Positions 32,301 through 41,754 of a stretch of 64,000 nucleotides of DNA are shown here, piece after piece. This DNA comes from Ophiura sarsii (Eukaryota; Echinodermata; Ophiuroidea; Amphilepidida; Ophiuridae): NCBI GenBank assembly GCA_035610835.1, contig CM069447.1:41316648-41380647 (forward strand). Reading direction: 5' to 3'. The position numbers and the translations under genes are program-made. Position 1 is the stretch's first letter, and every line of letters begins with the position of its first letter. The notes under the pieces were generated by a model. That model made no database searches and was not told the origin of the DNA. It was given only the letters and a program-made list of their open reading frames with translations.

Positions 32301-35300
32301 TTGATCAATTGATTGCTCCCAATTAAAACTAAACCTAAAGACGTTATTTTTGGATGGTAGGCTATGGAAAGAACATTTATTGTGCTTTGAAATGACACAC
32401 AAATTGATATTCTATGACGAGGAATAGAAACGGTGATATCATAAACATTACTAACAGTGTAAAAATGTCACACCTCCTCAAAATACGGGTCCCAATTCAT
32501 GGCACACGACCAATTTACAATATTGTACGCTATCCGGTCCCCATCCCCTAGTGAAACGGGCCTATAGGTTAGTTATACTCACTAACACTTGTTGCGGAGC
32601 AGGACTTGATGGCCGGCAACATACACCGTGACAGCAGTATGCAGCGCCTACAATGGCAACCACCATTTCAACGAATGCAACAGCAGCACTTAGACTGTGT
32701 ATAACAGGCTAGGGAGTTAACAATATAATAATAATAATAATATTAACGTTAAGAACATTAATCATAATCAATATTAATATGAAGTTAAACTTTCGATCTC
32801 AACACAAGAAATAATTACCTGGAATTTTCAGGTGTTGCTACACTTTTCATCAACACCTGAAAATTCCAGGTAATTATTTCTTGTGTTGAGATCGAAAGTT
32901 TAACTTCATATTATTTATCACCAACACAGATGAACTTTCATTCTAACATAATCAATATTGATGGCTTAACTCTTGCCTAATCATTGTCTAACCGATGTAT
33001 TTTCTGTTAAATCTCCAAAACATGGACAGGGCTTTCACAGGTGTCTTAACTCCGTATTTGCTTCCGCCCGCATTGTTGCTACATGTTTCATCGTTATCAA
33101 ATGCAATTTGGCCTCGACCCCCTTAATTTGTTTGTTTCAGCAGCCATTAACAGACGGTGTTGAGCAGGGGTCTTTCAATCTGGCATCTGATCAATGATGC
33201 AAGCCCAAGTCATCGCAGGCTACCATTTCATTTAGGGCTCTTGCCCAAACACAAGTAGAGGAAAGCTCGAGGAAAGAGCGGGGAAAGCGCGATTCTTTTT
33301 GTTCTTCTATATTATTCTTAAAATGTGTAACAAAGGATCGGTGATTAACACCCAGCTAAATGGGTACTTGAAGCCCTAAAGACTACGGCGTCATCATGAA
33401 TTATTTAAATAAAAAGATGGTACTGAAACTGAAGCTGGTTGTGTGGTTAGAAAACATGGTCAGCAGTGGCGTAACCCCCTGCCCCCCCCCCCCTCTCCCC
33501 CACCGAAATGAAATGACAAACTCTATGTTTATTATTAGTGGGTTATGCCTCCCCCCCCCCCCCCCCGATCACAATGGAAATAAGCTTCCAGTTTACACTC
33601 GTGTACAGTTGTGGTTGTAACCGGAATCACTTTAAACGGCTTTAAAATGGTGTGAAACCGGGGGATTACATTTACGAACAAAAAAACAGTCGGAAAATAA
33701 ACTGTCCTCAGGACTCAGGCATTAAAATGGTGTGAAACCGGGGGATTACATTAACGAACAAAAAAACAGTCGGAAAATAAACTGTCCTCAGGACAATGTA
33801 TTTCAAAATCTGTTTTTGAAGTAATTAGAAAACATATTGCTCTGTAACTCACGAGATATTTTAGTTTCATGGTTAAAATGTAATTTGACCAAAAAAAATG
33901 AATTTCTAGGGGAAAAATCACAGATAGAGAAAATGACCTATAATATGCCTCTAAATATGTTCAATGGGCGGAGATAGTAGATGAGATTAAAAAGACTGGA
34001 TTTCAAATTAATCTTGTTTGACATGTATCGCGACACTCATACTTTGTTCATTTGAAAACAGTTGGATTTAAAATGCCATCCACATGTAAGTATTATTTCT
34101 TTATATCATAAAATCAGATTTATTCTCTATTTCAAAATCGAATATAAATCAATGAATGGCAAAATTAATTAATATATTACATTTACATACCAATGGGCAA
34201 ACGTCATTGTAATGGCAAAGTCCTGTGTTGATCGAGGCACCAATGATATCTATGACCACTTGACCAAATGCACATCCAGATGAGATAATTGACATAGACA
34301 GATAAGCCACGATCTAAATAGAATTTGGAGTAAAATGAAAGATGGTTGATGATTAATACAGGCATAAAATACATTATTTTCATGTTTCCAAGACAATGTC
34401 CACAAGAAAAAAAATCGCGATTATGCTCTTAAATTTAGCAAAGATTCCCAAACGCAAGTAGCAGATAGTCCCTGGACCTGAAAGAGGGGAGAGGGGGAGA
34501 GCTAGAGAGTGAGAGAGGAGAGCTCTCCCCACTCTACAGAACATTTTGCTGCGGGGGACACAGTTAAGCCCTGTACGGTCAGGGGAGTGGGTACGGGAGA
34601 CAGATAGGGGAAGAGAAGGAAAGAGTAAGGCTCCTACATTAATATTTACATTGCTATTTATCACGTTTACGGCCGGTGAATCGAATACGTGCAACCATGC
34701 TGGCGGTTTTGCAGAAATAAAATCAAAATTACAAACCACATATCTCTACGGAAACCCCTAGTGTGAGGGCCCATGAATTATATAGACCAGTGGCGGATAC
34801 AGGGGGCGTCGGGGGCGGGCGCCCCCCGTACCCGTAAAATTTTCCAATTTACCTTTTTGTGTACGCGCCCCCCGTAAAATTTGACAATACACCTTTTTTG
34901 TGTACCACTTTACCTTTTTCAGAGAAATATGTAGGTTCCGTTGGTACATTTGCCACTTGTACCCTGCGATTTTTTTTGCAGGTTTTGGGACAACTACATC
35001 GCTACCCCTCCCCCCCCCCCTCCCTCCCCCCCCCCCCCCCCCCCCCCCAACTAACCGGAATTTCACGAGCTGACGGCAAAAAAAATTGGGGACCTTTTAA
35101 GATTGATTTCTTTTGGTGTCAGCCCCCCGTAAATTTTAATCCTGGATCCGCCACTGTAGACCTAACCTTAATACTGCTGCTGTATCTTTGGTAAACGACA
35201 GAAGTGTAAAGTTAGTGAATGCAGTCACACTTACCACAGACGTGTTCCTGTTTTTGCTACATACTCCAAGGATACCAGCCACAAAGTAGAACTATAATGA

Positions 35301-36365
35301 TAATAAGTCAATCACCAGAAACTGAAACATTCAGTCAATTTCATTCGGGGGTGCAAAATTCTCGAAATAATATTGAATCATCAGATTTGTTGGATCTTGC
35401 TGACGACCGTCCGCTTGGTATAAGCTTATTAATATAACATCATGGGTATCAATTCTGTAAACGTTTCTTATTCCCTATTTCAAAGGAGAAAGTGCCTATA
35501 GTTGCATTTACCGACCAAAGATCCCCTAGTTGGCATTTTCGTAAAGTTTCGAGAAATATACAAAAATTCGGCTCCCCTAATCGTTATTATACAGAAACAT
35601 TTTTATGGAAATTAAGTACTATAAAAAGTAAAATCCTCGTTTAAGGTTGTATTTAGGGCTCGGGAGACCTGTTTAGCGGTTTTCTGAAAAAATGTTTAGT
35701 CAATCAGTACAGTACAATTTTGTCAAACGAATAAATGATCTCCTTCCTCCTATTTACATGATATTACTGTAAGTTCAACATGATTTTACTGTTATTCTAC
35801 TGAAATTGTGCGGTATTCGAGAGGGTGATCGAGTTTGTATAATTCCATGAGTTTGACAATGCAGCACTGTCACATTTTAAAAATGAAATGTCACACTTCC
35901 TCCTCGTGAGGGCGATATTTAATAAAACTACAGAAATCCAGGAGATACTAACATTGGACATAGAAACACCGAGTCATGCAATCCTAGCTGTGAAAACCGT
36001 ACGTTGCTGTTCTCGGATTGGGATCTTAGGCTCTGATGTAGGGTAGTCATATGATAGACTATAGTACTTACCAATACGCCACCCCATATAGGCCATCCAA
36101 TAATAGCCGGAAACGGAATATAATTCCATTTGCAGACACTCCCTTTACCGATGACACACGTAGCTACCAAAATGGCGAAGAATCCAAATGTCACAGACAA
36201 CAAAGCGCACGCAATCTGAATTCCTCCTGTGATCATTGCTGCTCTTACTTTGAAACCCTGGTTTGGAGATGAAGCAGGTGCATTCCCTTGATAAGCTGCA
36301 GATGTCGCCGGCGCTGTTACGTACGCAATTGATACCGGTGTTTGGGCATTTTGATTTGCGGCCAT
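26363..36365 (-). CDS. MS4A/CD20-like four-pass membrane protein, gene B (six coding exons)
   Basis: Paralogue of gene A. Predicted coding exons are 36365-36072, 35291-35235, 34313-34191, 32708-32583, 30629-30416 and 26370-26363, about 273 residues, with the same intron phases as A. The MS4A hallmarks are present: TM1 (AAMITGGIQIACALLSVTFG), IGWPIWGGVL leading into FYFVAGILGVCSKNR for TM2, TM3 (IVAYLSMSIISSGCAFG), a Cys-bearing outer loop (LCHYNDVC), and TM4 followed by CCHGVCC. The tail is shorter than in A (no minisatellite). All reading frames and splice sites are intact, so the gene is probably functional. The introns carry several young insertions that A lacks; the last intron has been enlarged to about 4 kb by a foldback element. 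Confidence 0.82.
28418..28659. mobile_element. TTAA MITE family member 3, right TTAA lost
   Basis: Left end ttaacacttaccacgaggc, right end gccgcgtggaaagt, without a right TTAA. Interior as in members 1 and 2. It lies within the large foldback. The 187-codon open frame at 27982-28545 runs into this MITE and is not a gene. Confidence 0.65.
28800..29290. repeat. C-rich hAT-like fragment(s) within the foldback
   Basis: Starts ggggcgtaactagaagg, a CAGTGGCGTAAC-like end, followed by C-runs at 28865-28892 and 29021-29038 and an A/G-rich stretch. No clear right terminus. The open frames here are homopolymer artefacts. Confidence 0.4.
30416..30629 (-). CDS. Gene B exon 5: Pro/Gln-rich cytoplasmic tail
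   Basis: 214 bp (71 codons plus one base, same phase as A). It opens VHWAEQAQGQ after a gaaacag acceptor, shares QQPPPGPFQ and NTQPP with A, and ends NHPNQPQ at a gtaagt donor (30415-30410). Only about 1.5 copies of the A-type repeat are present. Without splicing the frame would run into repeat sequence of the foldback arm, supporting use of the donor. Confidence 0.75.
31275..31418. repeat. Segment inverted relative to copy A (6840-6990)
   Basis: gttgggttgtgttaataaat ... tggctattgattgtcagtaa here is the reverse complement of the A sequence, while sequence to the left of it (31140-31270 vs 6720-6840) is collinear. A local inversion of about 145 bp in one copy. Confidence 0.7.
31429..32237. 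mobile_element. Non-autonomous TIR element in intron 4 of gene B
   Basis: Termini cgttcaggcaggcgtaa and, inverted, cgttcagacggacgtaa, each followed by a cggagtaa word; sub-terminal ggtcggagta occurs four times on the left. About 810 bp, absent from copy A. I could not fix a target duplication or a superfamily. Open frames inside are not protein-like. Confidence 0.6.
32583..32708 (-). CDS. Gene B exon 4 (126 bp): TM4
   Basis: 42 codons, phase 0, ctccctag acceptor, gtgagt donor. It encodes PVIHSLSAAVAFVEMVVAIV then GAAYCCHGVCC and a juxtamembrane stretch RPSSPAPQQVL that is four residues longer than in A. Confidence 0.78.
32776..32946. mobile_element. Insertion with perfect 63-bp inverted arms and 13-bp TSD
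   Basis: Arms 32775-32837 and 32851-32913 are perfect inverses (starting taatatgaagttaaactttc) around a 13-base loop. A 33-base tail follows (ttatcaccaacacagatg ...). Flanks are the 13-bp repeat cataatcaatatt (32763-32775, 32947-32959). Copy A has no such insertion near 7460. An inverted 5' part plus a long TSD suggests a target-primed reverse-transcription event with inversion. Confidence 0.8.
33643..33796. repeat. 80-bp tandem duplication in intron 3 of gene B
   Basis: taaaatggtgtgaaaccg ... actgtcctcaggac occurs twice with one or two changes; copy A has one copy (10425-10510). A recent local duplication. Confidence 0.85.
34191..34313 (-). CDS. Gene B exon 3 (123 bp): TM3 and extracellular loop
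   Basis: 41 codons, phase 0, tatttag acceptor, gtatgt donor. TM3 starts IVAYLSMSII; the loop reads TGLCHYNDVC with the two-Cys spacing of gene A. It is one codon shorter than A and lies in no long open frame of its own. Confidence 0.78.
34788..35156. mobile_element. CAGTGGCGGATC-ended MITE in intron 2 of gene B (empty site in A)
   Basis: Left end cagtggcggatacagg, right end cctggatccgccactg. Flanks tagac on both sides (34783-34787, 35157-35161); copy A reads tatatagacctacctta uninterrupted (11458-11475). The termini look hAT-like but the visible duplication is 5 bp rather than 8, so superfamily is unsure. The interior is C-rich (run of about 22 at 35028) and non-coding. Confidence 0.8.
35235..35291 (-). 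CDS. Gene B exon 2 (57 bp): second half of TM2
   Basis: 57 bp, phase 0, attatag acceptor, gtaagtgtg donor. It encodes FYFVAGILGVCSKNRNTSV; the first 15 residues are identical to gene A and the loop end differs. Confidence 0.78.
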
Positions 36366-36394
36366 TTTAACAACAATAAAAAGGTTTTTCAAAG
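36072..36394 (-). CDS. Gene B exon 1: start codon, N-terminal tail, TM1, start of TM2
   Basis: The exon opens at 36394 after tttttcag; ATG at 36365 (MAANQNAQTP). The 294-bp coding part ends GGVL before gtaagt, identical in length to gene A exon 1. Upstream sequence is also open, but it includes the probable 5' UTR exon and a short intron, so the longer frame is not a coding extension. The outer loop differs from A (GKGSVCKWN for GDVNACNST) while keeping one Cys. Confidence 0.82.
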
Positions 36395-36497
36395 CTGAAA
36401 AACGTAAAACATATATTAGATGATCATTTAATACCGAAATAATGAAGTACAATATCACCATGTGATTGGCTTGAGTATATACCAGTAGACAGATTAC

Positions 36498-36634
36498 CCT
36501 TGGCTCATCTAAGATTCCTGGACAAACGGGACATTGGATGGTAGTTGGTTTGGAGTGGTCAGCAGAGGGGTCATTCAGAGGATCTAAATCTACGTTTGAA
36601 TGATGTAGATACCAAAAACTACCAATCAATTAGA
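36498..36634 (-). other. Probable 5' UTR exon of gene B
   Basis: Same arrangement as gene A: GAGCCAAGG then a gtaatc donor at 36497-36492, with the exon 1 acceptor about 100 bases on. The Mutator-like MITE (36631-36837) is inserted at its upstream edge. Confidence 0.33.
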
Positions 36635-36837
36635 ACTGGAATCGGCCACTCGCGGAAATATAGTACTATCACATGAGCGGCGTAAGCCGCTCGCCGTTCG
36701 AAATCAGTGTACTAAAGGCCGTGAGTGACCGATTCCAGTTCGAAATCAGTGTACTAAAGGCCTGTGAGTGACCGATTCACGGCTTCGCCGTTCGAAATCA
36801 GTGTACTAAAGGCCGTGAGTGACCGATTCCAGTTCTA
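36631..36837. mobile_element. Mutator-like MITE with 9-bp TSD and internal tandem repeats
   Basis: Termini tagaactggaatcgg with inverse on the right; inverse similarity reaches 25 bp. Exact 9-bp flanks ccaatcaat (36622-36630, 36838-36846) occur once in copy A (13579-13590). A 9-bp duplication is typical of Mutator-like elements. Inside, a unit beginning ttcgaaatcagtgtactaaa is repeated three times, ending each time in a copy of the terminal gaccgattc. Confidence 0.85.
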
Positions 36838-36935
36838 CCAATCAATATGTTATTAATAAAGATCAAGCATAATTTGGCATCCGGGCCGAATGCGAGCGAC
36901 CTACATGCCTTCATTAGTGTCATGAACACAGGGTG

Positions 36936-37160
36936 TATCAAAAAAAACATAGGACTGTTTCATGGCGGATTTTTAATTATTCAAAACCACTAGACCATGA
37001 CCAATTCACCATCACTTCAAAGCCCAATAAATAATGATATTTTTTTGAGATTGATCCAATGAAGAGTAATAACGCTAGCATATTTTCCGTAAACCATGTC
37101 ATTTACTAGTCTGTACAATGGGATTTACACATACAATCCAGAAAATGACATGGTTTACAT
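36936..37160. mobile_element. Mariner-like terminus and hairpin, degenerate
   Basis: Starts cagggtgtatcaaaaaaa, a common mariner-type end. 37089-37156 holds inverse words gtaaaccatgtcattt / aaatgacatggtttac. No matching right end found. Confidence 0.35.
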
Positions 37161-39767
37161 GTTAATACTTTGCATTAAAAAATATTGTAAATCATCTATC
37201 AATAACAACAGCAAAGAAAAGTTTGGTATTCCTCTTAACTCTGGCACATATCATTAATTAATACATAATTCACACTTAAATATTCTGTGCAATGTTTAAT
37301 GTTGCTTAGTGTTCTCATGAGATGTATGAAAGTTGTGGTAGGAAAGCATCAATTATGTCAATAGTGTGTTTATACCAATCATTGACAGAGAAGGACATTT
37401 TATACGAGGGTCATTCAATAAGTTCTACCTCCTCACTCATAACATCGCTAATATTAATGTCAACCTCATGACATTTGTCATGATTATAGCTCTGAATCAT
37501 AGCTACACATTTATAGTAAATGCTAATTGATACCTATTTCACTTTTGTCATGATGCAATCATGGCCAGAGAGAGATTTTGGACAACGGACACGGAAAATT
37601 ACCCCAAAGATAAATATATGTTTTTTCATTTTTTCTCCGTATTGTATGATTAGGTATAACCACCCGATTTAAATACTGAAAATAGAAAACAATGGATAAT
37701 TTCTGAATATAATGCTATACTATCATGTATAAATCAGATTGTAGGCAATATTAACCTTTGTAGCTTGCAAATAGTATAATATCAACTCGAATGTATTGAC
37801 ACGCCTTTAGCATACTGGAATACTGCTATTCAGTCAACTATTCGTTGTTACAAGTCAAGCCACAGTGATGCCTCGAATGTTAAATTCTATCATGATAGTA
37901 ACTTTATCAGTTTTCCTTATATGCAACATTTAGAATAGTTAATCAGGTTGTCAGTGATAGACCAATATATCTTCGAGAGACTTGAAATATATCCATTTAG
38001 TCCTGTATAATGAAGATCTCTTAGTTTCTATGAAAAGCAAATATTACTTTTGCAGCGGTTCTGTAGGTTAAAATTGATGGCTGTCCTGGTCTGGTCCTGG
38101 CTAATAAGAGGGCATTTTCCGCCAAGAAATCAGTCACTTGTATTGTTTAAAGTCTGTTCAAGAGATATTTGAAACGATTATAATTGACCGATAGGTACAT
38201 TTTGTCTCTTAGAATTGGCCAAATGAATAGCACTTTGGACTTCAATAAGTTCTACCTCCTCACTCGTAGCATCGCTAAATTATTATTGAAATCAAATATG
38301 ACTTTTGTCGGTTTCTCTTGGGAAGAGTAAGTTGCCCTGATCTGGTTCTGGCTAATATCAGAGGGCATATGTTGTGAATGAATGAATAATTAAATATTAT
38401 AAACAAATTAATAAATACATTAAAAGTAAAATAAAAAGCTGAATACAAATTAATAACACATACACATTTCATGAATCAATTGATTAATAATAAATAAGTT
38501 CTAAAGTATGTCAATACCTGGACCATCATATTGAATGATTTCAATAAAGTCACCATCATGTTTTGAAAAGAAAGAAAAAATAAGGGAATCTCGGGAATCG
38601 AACCCGGGTTTTCCGTTTATAAACGCCAGGTCACAGCAGCACGCCACAGAGATTGGACGATAGTAAAAAACGGCTTTTTATCATGAAAACTGTACCTTTC
38701 AAGTGCAAATAAAAAAATGTTTATAATGTAATGATGGTCCTTATTTTCCAGAGAATTGTAAATAACGTTGACATTTTCGGACTCGAAATTTCATCATTTT
38801 ATCTGTCTCTCAGCTCAATCGTGGCTCATTATTTAAATTAACCGTGTTAACATTTGACCCAGGGACAGACGTAGTTAACTGACGACACATTTTTTTTATT
38901 TTACGGAAATTGTTGGTATCTCTGATATATGGTCAACATTTGGCGCATGCGACAAATATTGTTTAAGTGGGACGATGTTAATTTATATGAATATTAACCT
39001 CGCTAGTTAACATTCTGATCTTACTCTCCAGTTTAGCTCTCAGAATTACAATGCTAGTAATTTACGCTGCAGTTAGGGCAGTAAGTACTAGCAAGGTAGT
39101 TTACCTCTCTAGTAAGTTACGCCACTTTGGTGCACTCGGCCGAATGATTTGCATGATAGAAATCTCCCATTGATCATCATATCCATGTAATCGTCCATTG
39201 GGCAAATCAGAAATTATCATTTAGTTACATCATAAATTGTTATTCTTCCACTTACTCTTGGGTCCGGTCAGGTGTAAGCTTTAGCGAGATACACGTATGA
39301 TGAATTGAATGGCAAATTAATACATTTAGTAATTGGTTACATTAAACTATATGTACTGCTCAGCCAACATGTGCGTCATGATCTGGACTTTGATACACAC
39401 ACCCGACGACAATGTACACGGTACGCCCACTCTTTAGATTTATATCCGAGAATGGCTTTTTCATTTGAAATCATTACACCCCCTATGGAAGACATAACTT
39501 TGATCTTCCTCAGAGGGAGTGTGGATTTAGAATGGGGTTATAGGTATAGGGATCGCTCTATTCATAATATCACATGTCATAGGTTATTAATTTGATCTTG
39601 TACTGTTTATTTATTACCCGTTCGTTTACACCACTAAATAAATCCCCTATACCTACTGTGTAAAATGGGCCAATTTCTCGCTTATCAAGCAACTTGTTGC
39701 TTCAACTTTACATTGTTGATGCAGATCATGGTCTTGGCTTTACTTTAAACAACCACAATAAATGAAC
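37161..39767. other. 5' flank of gene B; no gene; degenerate tRNA-like sequence near 38.6 kb
   Basis: Pieces align with 13.85-15.3 kb. At 38585-38655 (minus) a perfect box B (ggttcgattcc) with a four-pair T-stem suggests a decayed tRNA, but box A and the acceptor stem do not form. The 65-codon frame at 38275-38472 is AT-rich and unsupported. Homology to copy A ends about 160 bp before the satellite begins. Confidence 0.5.
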
Positions 39768-39833
39768 AATTTTAAACATTTTTAAAGGAGTTATAAGGAA
39801 GTGTATGAATTCAGTACATATTTTTTGCAATGC

Positions 39834-40129
39834 TTTAATACAATCATGTTCAAAACTGTTGGGACACTTCTTGCATGCACTGCGAAAATGGTAGTCCCTC
39901 CCCCTAAACTCAATGTTGGTCCGAATAAGAGCATCGTCCATCAAAGGGCTGTAGTATAGATACGCTCCAACATTGATTTTGGGGGGTGGGGGGGGGGGGG
40001 ACTTTACATCAACTAGTTTGAAATATCATACTTTCAACATGTTCAACTGAAAGCTTTACTCAATTTGGTAGATATTCCGTGCGTATGTGTAAAGTGTCCC
40101 AACAGGTTTTGAACAAGATTGTATTAAAG
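39834..40129. mobile_element. Inverted-repeat-bounded block in each satellite unit
   Basis: tttaatacaatcatgttcaa ... gggacactt on the left and its inverse on the right (36-38 bp, a few mismatches). An inner inverse pair (ccccctaaactcaatgttgg / ccaacattgattttgggggg) leads into the G-run. It looks like an old MITE absorbed into the satellite. No coding potential; the 65-72-codon frame on the minus strand here begins within it but has no protein features. Confidence 0.55.
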
Positions 40130-40505
40130 AAGTGGAAAAATGGGCTATAAAAAATACGAATATCCTTATATCTCGAGACCGGTAGCTTCAATTTGAATCA
40201 ATCTTTTTAAGAAATGAAGCACATTATCTCGGTAACATTCTGAGTTGAACTTCATGTCAATTGCGTATACATATTTAATTAAAAAACATAAATAACCATG
40301 GTTTTGATACATTTTCATACTTTACAAGTAACTTATTAAAAGCGGCGGGTGTTACAAGCGATGACATCATCGTCCCTGATCGCACGTGACTCCACCTGGT
40401 ATGTTTAGATATGACCCAGACATTTTGGCTACAATGAGAACAACATTGGAATAATTTCTTAGAATTGTTTTAGTTTTCAGAAACAAAGACCTTAGTGTCT
40501 TATTC

Positions 40506-40850
40506 ATGAACGAGATCGCTATTTTTTCCATTAAACCGAATTATCTTCATTTAAAAGCCATGCTTTATAAAGCGCATGTTAGCTGTTTGATTTCAATTAC
40601 TTATACTCAGAACTTTGACTTGAACTTCACTGTATACTCTTGTCCTGGTTATAGTCAGATCACTTTGTTCTTAAACTTGACTTTAAGATGGTATTTTACA
40701 AAGAGATATCACCTAAGGCATGGGCCTATTGTCGATTACTCATTACTGCTATATTACTATCTTCTGAAGATAGCTATCCGACGCAACGTACTAAACCGTT
40801 GTCCCTGTAGACAAATATTGTACAGCACCGTGTATATTATGTATGAATGA
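40506..40850 (+). CDS. 114-codon ORF repeated in every satellite unit, function unknown
   Basis: Starts MNEIAIFSIKPNYLHL and ends RQILYSTVYIMYE. It has several aromatic/hydrophobic stretches and five Cys, but no recognisable domain or signal. It is intact and identical in all seven complete units, but because the units are nearly identical this does not show selection. Possibly a chance frame. Confidence 0.2.
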   Translation: MNEIAIFSIKPNYLHLKAMLYKAHVSCLISITYTQNFDLNFTVYSCPGYSQITLFLNLTLRWYFTKRYHLRHGPIVDYSLLLYYYLLKIAIRRNVLNRCPCRQILYSTVYIMYE

Positions 40851-40970
40851 GTAGTAGGGGGAGGGGTGCAAGAAGAAGAAGACAAATATGTTATGGTCCT
40901 GGTCGACTCAATTCTTTCAAATCTTATTTTTTCAAAACCTTTGAAGTAAAATTTGAAAAAATAAACTAAG

Positions 40971-41044
40971 CCGCTGTACCGAGATTCGAACCCATGGAAG
41001 TGATAATTCCGCGGTCTCAGTTGAATCCACTACACTAGTAAGGC
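40971..41044 (-). tRNA. tRNA-like sequence 3, degenerate
   Basis: Minus strand: box A tagtgtagtgg fits the consensus perfectly; box B ggttcgaatct has one change; the T-stem pairs at four positions; a T6 run follows about 12 bases after the 3' end. The acceptor stem does not pair. Probably tRNA-derived. Repeated in each unit. Confidence 0.4.
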
Positions 41045-41362
41045 AATGTGCTGTACTAATAGGGACCCATGGTATAACAATGTATCTTGTTAAACCGATG
41101 TTCTTCCTAAGACGTTCAAGTACTGGAATACACTTATCATTACCGGTCTACCCGATTAAAATTATATACACGTTCATACTGTTCAAAATAATAATGTATT
41201 TTTCGCATTTCAGACGAATAACCACGGTCAACAAAAAATACCCATTCGTAATATAAACAAATAAAAAATCAACTTTAAAATTAAAGGTGACAAAGATTCC
41301 ACGGCACGCGGAATGAAAGAAAACAACATAACAAACGAAAACAAAGCAATAACAAACACGAC

Positions 41363-41433
41363 GAACTCTGCGGGAGTCGAACCTCCAACCTTTGCGTTCT
41401 AAGACAGATCACACGCCACTAAGCTAACAGGGA
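41363..41433 (-). tRNA. tRNA-like sequence 2 (left palindrome arm), degenerate
   Basis: The inverse partner of sequence 1, with the same boxes. Its 3' part reads cagag, which would pair with the ctctg of sequence 1's 5' part; its own 5' part is ccctg. The two arms therefore look like diverged halves of one former acceptor stem. Repeated in each unit. Confidence 0.4.
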
Positions 41434-41683
41434 AGTCAGCTTTTTAAAGAGGATTTTTGGTTATTATACACTAGCGCCGTAACGGTCAACCACGGTCCAC
41501 ACATCATTACAATAGAACGCTATGCACGGTCTACCAAAATGAATAGAAAAGGATGATCAGTACTCCCTTTCTTTTAATTTTGGTAGACCGTGCATAGCGT
41601 CCTATTGTAATCATGTGTGGACCGTGGTTGACCGTTACGGCGCTAGTGTATGATAACCAAAAATCCTCTTTAAAAAGCTGACT

Positions 41684-41754
41684 TCTCTGTTAGCTTAGTG
41701 GCGTGTGATCTGTTTTAGAATGCAAAGGTTGGAGGTTCGACTCCCGCAAAGTTC
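41684..41754 (+). tRNA. tRNA-like sequence 1 (right palindrome arm), degenerate
   Basis: Perfect pol III box A (tagcttagtgg) and box B (ggttcgactcc) at 43-base spacing, and a TTTT run about 25 bases downstream. Acceptor and anticodon stems pair poorly, so no isotype is given; it is more likely a tRNA-derived pol III unit than a working tRNA. Repeated in each unit (positions in unit entries). Confidence 0.4.

Noticed and set aside
34546..34761. Plus-strand frame MLRGTQLSPVRSGEW
   Set aside because: It lies in an intron of gene B in G/A-rich sequence; the equivalent region of copy A (11160-11320) has indels that break it.
38585..38655. tRNA gene on the minus strand
   Set aside because: Only box B and a T-stem are recognisable; acceptor and anticodon stems do not form, so it is listed only as a degenerate tRNA-like sequence.
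39726..39944. 72/65-codon minus frame in the satellite (MMDDALIRTNIEFRG)
   Set aside because: It spans the termini of the inverted-repeat block, and its C-terminus differs at the array edge and in unit 8; a one-base deletion breaks it in unit 6.
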